A stretch of DNA of 23,020 nucleotides from Chara braunii. Its lineage: Eukaryota; Streptophyta; Charophyceae; Charales; Characeae. This document shows positions 9,950 to 18,556 of the stretch, piece after piece (within the stretch, counting starts at the first letter, position 1; each line of letters opens with the position of its first letter). The notes under the pieces are model-generated. The model was not told the origin of the DNA. It did no database searches and was given only the letters and a program-made list of their open reading frames with translations. Location: the NCBI GenBank assembly GCA_003427395.1, contig BFEA01000082.1, positions 2,808,780 through 2,831,799 of the forward strand, read 5' to 3'. The translations under genes and the position numbers were made by a program.

Positions 9950-10165
9950 GGTATATTGTTGCAGTTGTCGTTGTTGGAGTTGTTGTAGTTCTTGTTGTAG
10001 TAGATATGATGGTTATGAGCATTATGAATATTATTGTTGTAGGCGGCCAATCATGATGATCATCATGTTCAGTCGAAAACGAAATCACTGCAACCTGTGT
10101 TGCAGCACCTTAAGTACCTGAGATGGTCGTGGTGATGATTGTTGTCAATGTTGGTTGTGTTGTTA
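9950..10165. repeat. TTG/TAG/ATG-rich low-complexity tract
   Basis: The plus strand is built of GTTGTTG, GTAGTAG and GATGATTG-type triplets, giving Thr- or Cys-rich artefact frames. It starts soon after the last LINE traces, so it could include that LINE's 3' tail, which is only a guess. From 10165 to about 10560 I see nothing recognisable apart from an A13 run (about 10382-10394). Confidence 0.7.
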
Positions 10166-10559
10166 GTGTTGGTTGATGCAGAACAGGAGAGAGTCAATCA
10201 TCACATGAATCTGAAAAATGCTAACGTCAGTCAACACATCCCCATGTGACCATCGGTCGTACTCCACGAAACATACATTGTCTGACCACACAGGGCTGCT
10301 TGCGTAATCAATCCTTGTGCAGATCGCACCTCTGACATATCGCACAAGATCGCGGACGGTGTAATTGCTTTAGATATGCCACAAAAAAAAAAAAATCTAA
10401 ACCGCAAGATAAGGCAGGAGGACGACGGACAGCACCAGACTCCAAAAGAAAATGTTGCTTTTCAACCCCTTTCACAAGAGTGTCACCCATTCTCTCCTTA
10501 CTACATGTTATCGGCGCAGCACACAGGTCAAGCCCATGTTCAACCAGTGCATGGAAATA

Positions 10560-12490
10560 ATGTGTAAATCTACCTAACATGAGTTGATAAAGTCATCGAG
10601 TCGAGGATCAGGTCCCGCTTCCATGTGACGCTCAACCTAACGCCCTGCACAACTTTCCCATGGGAATGACTAAAGCATGGAAAGGGGCCTAGAAAGCGGC
10701 AAAATAAGGTGTGCCAAGGAGTTTTGAAAACTGACAGTGAAGACACGGTTAGAATTGAAAGCTCTCGTGTGGTCCGAGATATGGAGCAACGAACGAAGCG
10801 GAAAAAGCGGAAAAGGACCCTTCCCAACAACTATATAATCCAAAAAGAACCTTTGAACTTTGTTGCATGCAGCAAGACGCCTACCAAAAAGTAGGAGGAA
10901 CGCACGTCGGATATCGGTTTCGAACGAGGGACTGGTGACGCTCTTCGCGGAGTCGTCCAGGTTCAGAATCTGAGTTGGAGGGTTGCAGTCTCACTGCTTT
11001 CTTTGTGAACTCCTCTTAGTCATGTGTCTGATAGTTGAACCCTTGCTCTTGAAAGCAACAACGATTTCGGCAAAACGAATATATTTTATTTTTTGAATGG
11101 AATTAAAAATTCAAACTGGGGTCAAACTTTGATGAAATTTTGGGTACGACGTTCTGAAAACGTCCTATCCCCTTTATGTAGGTGGTAGGGCGTTTTCATA
11201 ACGTGGTTTCTGAAATTTCATCAAATTTTGGCCCGAGTTTTGATTTTTAATTTCTTTCAAATAATAATATGTCTGTTTTAACGAATGACTTCGAAATCGT
11301 TGTTAAGCGTTGTATGCAGCGACGATCGCCGCCAAGCATGCGAGGCCAGTGAGGAGCAATTGTCGGTCACATGATGACACTCGACTCGTTAAAGGAAAGC
11401 AAAACAAAGTAGTAAGGGAAAAGAGTATTAACAATCACAAAAACAGAATTGACAAATTCAGAGCACCTTGCTTTGGAAGAAAAATGATAAGGGTCGTCGA
11501 TCTCGATTATGCATTTTTGCACGTCCCACTTCAAGAGATGTGTCCTATCCTCGTTGTAGGGGAAAGGTCGTGGGCAGGAATATTCGAGAAGTTGGCGCCC
11601 CGATAGCTCCTTTGGCTCAGTCCACATGGACGACACACACGCATCCATTGTTCACAAAACAAGCCAATCAATCCCCATTTAACCTAAGGAATCATCTTCA
11701 TAAACAGAATCACGCAAAACGAGGTGACTTTTGCTTCTAATTTTCTGTACGGGAGAGGATTGCCCAAGAAACTAATGGATGACTTCGGAAAAATTTATCA
11801 GAACAAGCAATCATCGGTTCTTTGAAAAGAAGCAAAGACAAAAACGAAGACCAGTTCCGAGTGATGACAACGAAAATACTCAGATTTGTTGCATGGGATG
11901 GACATTTCCTTTAAAGTGACAAGAAGAGCAAAGATTTTCACGAGTCGGGCAACTTTAAGGGGTGCCCATTCTGAAACTCTTCGATCAAATATGGACGGTC
12001 ATTCATAAAAAATAAAGATAAGACAAGGGCGAAAATTAAGATCACGAGCTGATTGGAATGCTTCGTGTTCACAATCAGCAGAGCTACGATGAATCTCTTC
12101 GTTTCATTATTCTTGCAAGTGGAAGATTGTACCGAGAGATGAACGACTTCTTCAATTGGAGGCGTGGAGATGTCTCCAACAAAATTCTTAACTCGAGAAC
12201 CCGCAATTTTTTTTGAACTAACTTGAAAAGAACCTGAAGGAAAAAGAATTTCGAGATTGCTCGCTAAGGCGTGCATAAATCCTACATAAAAGTATAACAA
12301 AATTTAAAAAAAATCTGAAAATTAAATGAACAGTCCATATTGGCCGATGTGTCCCACACATCAAGCCTTGTCAAGAACAGGCCTTGCAAACAACGAGAGG
12401 CCAGAACCACGACCGAGGCAACTTGAACCCGACATCACCATCCGCTGAAAATGCAACCTGGACAACGTAGAGGAACTAGAACTAGGAACT
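10560..12490 (+). repeat. Large tandem repeat, unit 1
   Basis: This unit repeats in the same order and orientation at 12540-13890 and 15480-15705. Anchors are ACAACTTTCCCAT (about 10649 and 12592), GGTTGCAGTCT (about 10980 and 12885), TGTCCTATCCTCGTTGTA (11541 and 13191), GAAACTAATGGATGA, AAGGGGTGCCCA and ATGCAA(C/T)CTGGAC (12451 and 15671). The copies differ by many substitutions, so the duplication is old. The left edge resembles the start of copy B. It looks like retroelement-derived, possibly LTR, sequence; no protein is recognisable. Unit 1 carries a MITE that unit 2 lacks. Confidence 0.85.
11057..11304. mobile_element. Foldback MITE, copy 2 (4-bp target duplication AAGC)
   Basis: This is a 248-bp inverted-repeat element with ends AACAACGATTTCGGC (left) and AACAACGATTTCGAAG (other strand), flanked by AAGC on both sides (11053-11056, 11305-11308). 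Both arms hold an AATTAAAA-type AT block and a TTTGATGAAATTT segment. The centre has GTTCTGAAAACGTCCTA opposite a near complement. It shares terminal AACA, ATTTCG and the internal layout with the element at 7800. In unit 2 the corresponding position (about 12955) runs straight through, so an empty site is present in this same window. There is no coding capacity. Confidence 0.9.
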
Positions 12491-12539
12491 AAAAAAAAAA
12501 GGAAGGGCTATAACCGTTCACTAGCTTCTTCATACACAT

Positions 12540-13890
12540 AAGCTCGGAATCCCATCCAAGTGTCGGCTTTAATACCAACCTCACGCCCTTCACAACTTTC
12601 CCATCGGAGTGACGAAAGTGAGGAAAAGAGTATGGAAAGCAGCAAAATGGGGTGTGTGAAGGATTTTGTGGTCCCAAATATGGAGCGACGAGCAGAGAGG
12701 GAAAAATGAAAAAAGGGTATTTTCCCAAGTTAAACGACTATCTCATCAAAAAAGTATCTTTGAACTTTATCACACGTAGTGCAATGCCTTTTTTTGACAT
12801 AAAAAAAAAAAAAAAACACATCGGATCTCATTTTCGAACAAAGAAACGACGACGTTTTTCACAATGTTCGAAATCCGAATTTAGGGTTGCAGTCTGACTG
12901 CTTTGACCTTGAACTCCTCTTCTCCACGCTTCCGATAGTAGAACCCTTGGGCTTGAAAGTGCTTCGTGCAGACACAATCATTGCACAACGTGCGAGGCTA
13001 GTGGGGAGCTATTGTCGGTCACGGGACGACAATCAATTCGTTGAAAGGGAGCAACACAGAGTATGGAGGGAAATGAGTATTAACGATCACAAACCTGAAT
13101 CGACAAAACATAACACCGTGTTTCACAAGGAACATCGTAAGGGTCGCAGATCCTGACTACGACTTTTCGCATATCCCTCTTGCAGACATGTGTCCTATCC
13201 TCGTTGTATGGGGATAGATCGTAGGCGGCAATATTCGAGAAATCGGCGCCCCAATGGTTCCACATGCTCAGTCCACATGGCCAGTACACGCATCCACCGC
13301 TTACAAAACGAGAAGATCACATCCCATTAATTTTGGGAATCACATTCGTAGAGGAAATCAGGCATTGCCGATACGATGTGACTTTCATATTATTACCCGA
13401 TGTTCCCGCACAGAGAGGGATTACCTAGGAAACTAATGGATGAACTCAAAAAAAAAAAACTGGGCCGATAATCATGGGTTCTTCAAAAAGAGGGATAACA
13501 ACGAAGACGAATTTTGACTGAGAACAAAAATACTCGGATATTTACATTTGATGGACATTCTCTCTCAAAGCGACAAGAAGAGGAAAGATTTTGCGAGCTG
13601 AGCAACTTTTAAAGGGGTGCCCACTCAAAAACCTATTGATCACGGGTAGATCATACTAAGTTTTTTACTCATGCAGAAGGGACGCAAATAAAAAACGAGG
13701 GTGAAAGGAAGAAAATACTAAAATGTTAGATACCCGAAATGCTTTACGTTCATAATCAAGGGGAGCATAGTCGATCTCCTCGTTACATTTTTTTGCAAGT
13801 GGAAGATTGTATCGAAAAGCGAACCGACTTCGTTGATCGGGTGAAAAATATCTTAAACAAAAGTCCTAACTAAGGGAAAAATAAAAGAAA
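12540..13890 (+). repeat. Large tandem repeat, unit 2, main block
   Basis: This block matches unit 1 from about 10580 to 12190 in order, without the MITE. Similarity fades after GGAAGATTGTATCGA (about 13800) and AAAGTCCTAACTAAGG (about 13860). The remaining part of unit 2 is displaced to 15480-15705. A (T)/(A)-rich patch sits at 12790-12816. Short open frames inside have no family resemblance and are not called. Confidence 0.85.
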
Positions 13891-15480
13891 GTCGCGTTCA
13901 TCTATTCATTTATCCACCATCAACCTTGTTAAGATCCGAGAGGGAGAGATCATACTTGTTAACATCAAGAGGATTGTCATTTTACGAGACAATCTTCATA
14001 GACTCGCATATTTTGAAAATCCTCGCCCGACGATATCCTGAAAAGAGGAGGGCAGGACGAAAGGCATGATTTAAGGACACACTCATATACAGGTAACCAT
14101 CGCAAGTGATGCACATACAACCATTATTCATTCACTCAATGACAGACAATTATAGATAGAGAGCAAAAACAAAGAGACCAAGAGGGGGGGGGGGAAAGGA
14201 TATACACTCGCTTGGTTGAAGGAAAAAATTGGCATCTGCCATACAACCTCACTCCAGATATAAGAAGAGGAGGATAAAGCGCAAAACTTCTACTCTCGAG
14301 CGATGACCTCGGGACATTAAACCAACCATCAACAAATCCCGGGCGCCACGCACGTAGCACTAAACCTCATCGATCGTCACCCCGTTCACTCAACTACTAT
14401 GCAAATTCACCCAGACCCTGCAGTCTGTCGCAACAGTCTAGCGCGGAATCCCGCAAAGTTACAACCGACTCGTCAAGACTTTCCAACACATTGATCACCA
14501 CCTCATCTAATCATTACTCCACCAAATTTGACCGATATATTGCGAGAGAGCAAAAGTAAGGCGCTTGCAAGATTTATTGTTGTGGAAAGGAGGCTCTGGG
14601 GAGGAGAATGATGAGGGATGGAAGAAGAGAGAGATGAGAAGGAGAGAGTCGCATTGGAGGGCTATGTTGATTTGGGTGAGGTACTTCGTAACCAATCGGA
14701 TCGCAGTGTGAGGAGTTCTGAGCCTCGTTACATGCTGCCGTGACTTCTCCAACTACTTGGGGGTTCAACAAGGCCTTCCTGCGTATAGACGAGAGTGGGA
14801 AAGGAGGTTACAAGAAGAAGGATGGAGCAAGGCAAAGATTCACCAGAAGCAAGGAGAAAGAAAGAGCACGAAGGTAGGGAGAAGAAGACAATTTCGGTTT
14901 GCCAAATGATGACGCGAAGAAGGGGATTGAGGAAACGAGAAAATATTACAAGCGCAAAAATAAAAAAGGCACTAGAACAGTTAGTACGTGAAATACCAGT
15001 GAAAATGTGCCTTATCCCTAAACCCGGATTGAAATTAAAAAGTTCGAAGTTCGAACAAAAATTACTCGCACAAGTTCCAAGGCGCGCAAATTCCTACGCC
15101 GATTCCTATTCTATTGTCCATCAACCAAAAATTCATAGGGCTTGTAGGGGCTTCTCCGAAATGTACATGCAAAAGGAAAGGAGTCTTCAAGTTTGCGAAG
15201 TATCACAATGGGCAACCGTGAGGGTCAAATATTCGTCATTTCCGCCCACAATTTTGATGCAAAAATCAGCAAAAAGTTAAAAAAAAAGAAACTATATGGG
15301 CCCATAGTGCAAACATAAAAAAAAAAGGGCAAAGAAAATGAAAAAAAAATACAAAAGCACTATACAGCCCTAACACAAATTTGAAACACTCTCCGAGTGT
15401 TAAAATGAAAAGTCTAACAAATTCATTGAAATGTCAATTTTTCCGAGAGATGGTTAACCATACGTTTCACGTAAGTCATA
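13890..15480 (+). repeat. Segment present in unit 2 but absent from unit 1; includes repeat copy C
   Basis: About 1.57 kb separates the two homologous blocks of unit 2. Part of it (about 14375-14590) resembles copies A and B: GTCACCCCGTTCACTCAAC matches the GTCGTCCCGCTCAGCGCAAG zone of B, and GCGAGAGAGCAAAAG...GCGCTTGCAAGATTTATTG matches the shared AGAGAGCGA...CGCTTGCAAAATTTATAG block. So it may be native LTR sequence deleted from unit 1 rather than an insertion into unit 2. There is a G10 tract near 14186. A 161-residue Lys/Arg-rich open frame at 14795-15280 has no family resemblance and no sign of selection that I can see. Confidence 0.5.
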
Positions 15481-15705
15481 GGTAAAACCGTAAAAGTACA
15501 ACAAATGTAAGAAAAATTGCTCAAAAACGAAGGGACAAGATTAGTCGACGTGTCCCATGCACCAGTTCATCAACGATAAGCCTTGTGAACAGCAAAAAGG
15601 CTAGTACGACAAAATTGCCGGCCAATATCGACCGAGACAGCGTGAACCCTGACATGAGCATTCGTCAGAAATGCAATCTGGACCAGGTAGAGGTACTGGA
15701 ACTGG
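15480..15705 (+). repeat. Large tandem repeat, unit 2, terminal block
   Basis: The block matches the end of unit 1 (about 12290-12490). Shared pieces include TGTCCCA(T/C)(G/A)CA, AAGCCTTGT, ATTCGTCAGAAATGCAATC against ATCCGCTGAAAATGCAACC, and a GTAGAGG(T/A)ACT end. Homology stops right where a strong hairpin begins. Confidence 0.8.
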
Positions 15706-15706
15706 A

Positions 15707-15817
15707 CTACTGTCTTCCCCCGAACATAGCACATCCTCATTTTGCCTGTACCGGACAGGAAAGATGGCTTCTATACATTCATTATCAGGGTGCGTCATGT
15801 TCGGGGGAAGACAGTAG
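15707..15817. repeat. Hairpin with 21-bp perfect arms
   Basis: Arms 15707-15727 and 15797-15817 are exact reverse complements, each containing CTGTCTTCCCCCGAACAT or its complement. A smaller inverted repeat (CCTGT...ACAGG, 15745-15759) lies near the middle. It sits exactly at the end of the unit 2 homology, so it may be a small insertion, but I find no convincing target duplication. From 15830 to 16550 nothing else is recognised. Confidence 0.85.
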
Positions 15818-16567
15818 CCTGAACCCGTCACCAAAAAGAAGCACCCCAAAGAAAAAGAAGGGGCTCGGAAGCTCGTTCATGCAAAGAAGCTGGTGCGTCA
15901 CGCCCCTCCCACAAAAAAGACAGAAAAAAAAGAATTGGAAGGTCAATTTTTGGGCAAAACTAAAAAGAATAGGCGGCAGGCCCTGCTGGCGCTATGTTAG
16001 TGCTATGAAAATACGAACTTCAACACTTTTCTGACCAGCACCATGATTTCTTAGCACGAACGTGCCACCAGTGCGGTCTGGTCCACCAAACACAAGCCCT
16101 ATCTAGCTCGGGAAATTCCATCTGTGCAGTAGCAGCCTTGGGATGCACATGCGATGATATCGGTGGCGAGGCCCACTCTTCCTGGTTCCTGAATTCTTGT
16201 CATTATCTTTGTAATCATTTTTTTTTTCAATTTCACCTTTCCGAATCTACCTACCACTCCTAAGCCTATACAGGGGACTCCTGCAAGCATAGCTACCTCT
16301 CACAATCAAGGGGATGCATGTTTGCCCGCCGCCCTAATAGGCGGTGGTCAGGGGGTAGGGTGGCGGGGCCGGCTACCGCAAAGGCCGAGCATTTTGCCAG
16401 TAGCTGCGCCTTCCATCTACTTTCCCCAACCCCCATCGAGTAGCAGCTGTGGCTATGGCCACCAGTCTTCCACACACCACACACAACCCACTCACGCTCA
16501 CATTCACACCCGTGTTGGTCATAGACCCTACTAATACCGATCAGGGGTATCAAGCGGACTATCACAG

Positions 16568-16705
16568 ACGCTGGACCCGTTTCCAGCAGGCGACGCTCCC
16601 CACCAATAGACGGAGCCTCTCCCAGGTGTTAGTGGTGTCTGCTCTTATCAGCAGCACTAACACTGGCGGAGGTGTTTCACAAAAAAAAAAAAAAAAAAAA
16701 AAAAA
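16568..16705 (+). mobile_element. Short retroposed RNA with A tail and 16-bp target duplication
   Basis: A 113-nt body (16568-16680) is followed by a run of 27 A (16681-16707, its last two bases shared with the duplication). AAGCGGACTATCACAG occurs exactly at 16552-16567 and 16706-16721, a clean target-site duplication of the size expected for LINE-driven retroposition. The body folds: GTGTTAG/CTAACAC and CTGCT/AGCAG form a hairpin around CTTATC (about 16626-16663), and CTGGA/TCCAG brackets CCCGTT near the 5' end. I do not recognise the parent RNA; it has no obvious tRNA A and B boxes. A SINE or a processed small-RNA pseudogene are both possible. Conserved duplication and intact A run suggest recent insertion. 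Confidence 0.85.
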
Positions 16706-16721
16706 AAGCGGACTATCACAG

Positions 16722-16860
16722 TCGGTTGGCACTAAGTGCGCCTCTGGTCGCCATGAGGCTCGAACCCACAACCTCCTGTTGTAACAATTGGAGAGATCGA
16801 GAATCCAGGTCGGTGGGACTTCGCAAGGAGGGCCCAGCCGTCTGGGGGCCAAGTCCGACG
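16722..16860 (-). mobile_element. tRNA-like SINE fragment
   Basis: On the minus strand, GTGGGTTCGAGCCTCATGGC (about 16752-16771) contains a good Pol III B box (GGTTCGAGCC). Upstream, GCGAAGTCCCACCGACC and CTGGATTCTCGATC could be a worn A box and anticodon region of a class II tRNA-like head. A complete cloverleaf cannot be drawn, so it is not a functional tRNA. The mini-retroposon at 16568 inserted into sequence continuous with this fragment's body. Confidence 0.4.
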
Positions 16861-16943
16861 TACAAGGATAGTTCATTTCTGACCATCGGGTTACGAAGAT
16901 CGTCGGCCAATAATGAAGAATGCGTGCAATAGGTGAGGCCCTG

Positions 16944-17039
16944 GTGGCACTACTCGCCATCCGCCAAGATTTCGAATGCATCTGGACAAAATAATCTCCA
17001 GATGCAATCAAAATGTTGGCGGATGGCGAGTAGTGCGAC
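16944..17039. mobile_element. 96-bp foldback element with 9-bp target duplication
   Basis: The two arms GCACTACTCGCCATCCGCCA(A) at 16947-16967 and 17016-17036 are exact reverse complements over 21 bases; including GTG/GTC ends the terminal repeat is 24 bases with one mismatch. An inner stem (TGCATCTGGA, 16977-16986 and 16997-17006) closes a 10-base loop. GAGGCCCTG flanks both ends (16935-16943, 17040-17048). A 9-bp duplication is typical of Mutator-like transposons, so a minimal MULE-type MITE fits. A microRNA-like precursor could also form from such a fold. Between 17049 and 17340 I see no supported gene. Confidence 0.8.
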
Positions 17040-17352
17040 GAGGCCCTGTGACATGGGCCAAGGTCTCACCCACAGGATAATTTGTTTCTGGTCGTCGATT
17101 CGGTCCTCGTAATTTACGGTGGAGACGAAGGATACCCTTTTTTCTACATGTGCCTCAACGCCGAATCGTGAAAGGCGAAGGAGTGATGTCGCGCCTACCG
17201 GTAGGCCATCTCGCCGTTGAATTTGTGAACTGGCAAGTGCATCTTCAGAGAAAAGCTGGCTAGATACGTCCAGCACTATGCCAGCTCCGATGCGAAGATG
17301 CACTCGGCATTTTTCACCGTCCATGAATAGTGCCGCTAGAGACCCTACAGTG

Positions 17353-17458
17353 TAGAGAGAGAGAGAGAGAGAGAGCGAGAGGGTCCACGTGTCCACATGG
17401 CCGAGTCGACAAGTCCACGTGGCCATATAAAGAACACGTTGGCATCTTCGTACACGTG
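17353..17458 (+). promoter_or_regulatory. Promoter-like cluster: GA tract, three CACGTG boxes, TATAAA
   Basis: A (GA)n tract (about 17354-17375) is followed by CACGTG at 17386-17391, 17416-17421 and 17453-17458, and by TATAAA at 17426-17431 within GGCCATATAAAG. CACGTG is the plant G-box bound by bZIP and bHLH factors. The spacing would place transcription start near 17455-17465, reading right. No clear coding exon follows at once; the YqgF-like gene starts 1.1 kb further on. Function is inferred from motifs only. Confidence 0.4.
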
Positions 17459-17680
17459 GCGACTGAGTGGAAAGAGGTGAAGAGAATAGTAGGGGGTAAC
17501 AACGGGAAGGCGAAAGGGCGGCTATGTGCGTCGTACGCAAGCACGATCCTGGTCTGAAAAGCGTCGACGTTCATAGCGTTCATTCAAAGCAGAGGAGAAG
17601 AAGTGGCGGAGTACCATACCAGACTCCCTCCTACCAAGAGAGCTAACAATATATATATATATAATATAGCTTATATGTAC

Positions 17681-17745
17681 ATACTGGGTTCAGCCTCCTG
17701 ATGAGTCGGTGAAACTCCGACGAAACAGTTTGTCACAGCCCCTCG
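17681..17745 (+). ncRNA. Hammerhead ribozyme core (type I-like, minimal stem III)
   Basis: Hammerhead ribozymes cut their own RNA. The conserved core is present in order: CTGATGA (17698-17704), stem II GTCGG/CCGAC (17705-17709, 17717-17721), and GAAA (17722-17725). Stem III could be ACA/TGT (17725-17727, 17731-17733) around GTT, placing the cleavable C at 17734 in GTC. Stem I is weak: GGGTT (17686-17690) can pair with AGCCC (17737-17741) only across an uneven internal loop. Such minimal stem III forms are known from Penelope-like elements and other retroelements. Activity is uncertain because of stem I. An AT tract (about 17649-17668) lies just upstream, and a (TCCC)n tract (about 17760-17779) downstream. 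Confidence 0.65.
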
Positions 17746-18330
17746 TTTGTTGTGCTCTTCTCCCTCCCTCCCTCCCTCTCAGCCTACGGTTTACCGCAGG
17801 CAGTAGCTCTGTTTGACGATATCTATATCCTTATGCAGTTCTGGAAGCCGGCGGCCATTCGAATCGAAACGCGGCGTCGGGTCGCGCCGCCGTACGTCGT
17901 TCTATTCTATGGCTATCTTCTGACGCGATGCACTACCTGTGCTCGGATTTTGTTTGTCGAGTAGCAATCGATGCACTACGTGCGTCTGTCGTACGTCGTC
18001 ATGCATGTCATGCATGTCATGCGATCGTGTTGTCGTGATTGATTGAACGTCTTACCATGCAGTTCGGGAAGCTGGCGGAGTAAAAAGAAAAAAGGGGAAA
18101 AAAAAAAAAAAGTCGTCGGAGTGACGACCGACTGTAGTCGAGCATTCCGTTCTAATCAGTTTTTAATATCTGGTCCAAGAACGAAAAAAAAAAAAGAAGA
18201 GGAGGGGGGGGGCNNGGAGGAGAAGGAGGAGAGGTAAGGAAAAAGGGAGGGCAAGAAAAAGAAGAGAGGAGGGGTGTAGTGGGGTCGGGGTGAGCAGAAA
18301 AATTGGGACTGTGAAGAAAGCTCAGGGGTG
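17740..18330. other. Low-complexity upstream region of the YqgF-like gene
   Basis: It holds two related copies of a block: TATGCAGTTCTGGAAGCCGG (17832-17851) and CATGCAGTTCGGGAAGCTGG (18056-18075). CGATGCACTAC occurs twice (about 17929 and 17969), and CATGCATGT motifs are repeated at 18002-18020. A tracts and a purine-rich zone (about 18180-18300) follow, with unresolved bases at 18214-18215. The short open frames here are not supported as genes. Confidence 0.6.
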
Positions 18331-18545
18331 TGTGAAGCAACTTAGTGAATTAGGGGTTTGAAGAAATTAGGGGGGTTGTGAAGAAATTAAGGGGGTGTGA
18401 AGAAATTAGGGGGGTGTGAAGAAATTAGGGTGTTTGAAGAAATTAGGGAAGAAATTAGGGGGTGTGAAGAAATTAGGGTGTTTGAAGAAATTAGGGGTGT
18501 GTGAAGAAATTTAGGGGGGGTGTGAAGAAATTTAGGGGGGGGGGG
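18330..18545 (+). repeat. G-rich minisatellite abutting the gene start
   Basis: About ten to twelve copies of an 11-21 base unit of the form GTGTGAAGAAATTAGGGG run to 12 bases before the ATG at 18557. Variants include TTTGAAGAAATTAGGG and GAAGAAATTTAGGGGG. An unresolved base sits at 18546 in the last G run. Some units contain TTTAGGG, the plant telomere motif, but not in tandem 7-mers. Confidence 0.9.
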
Positions 18546-18556
18546 NGAAGAAGAAG

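Noticed and set aside
9741-10088. 115-residue Thr-rich minus-strand frame
   Set aside because: It comes from TTG/TAG triplet low complexity.
14795-15280. 161-residue Lys/Arg-rich open frame
   Set aside because: Purine-rich sequence in a repeat segment; no family resemblance.
16741-16830. Functional tRNA gene on the minus strand
   Set aside because: Only the B box is good; no consistent acceptor, D or anticodon stems.
16950-17540. 196-residue minus-strand open frame
   Set aside because: It crosses the (GA)n tract, the promoter-like cluster and the 96-bp foldback. The segment of about 17030-17330 has a fairly protein-like composition, but I recognise no family.
18330-18545. Possible CRISPR-like or telomeric array
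   Set aside because: Units are contiguous with no unique spacers, and TTTAGGG is not in regular 7-base tandem.
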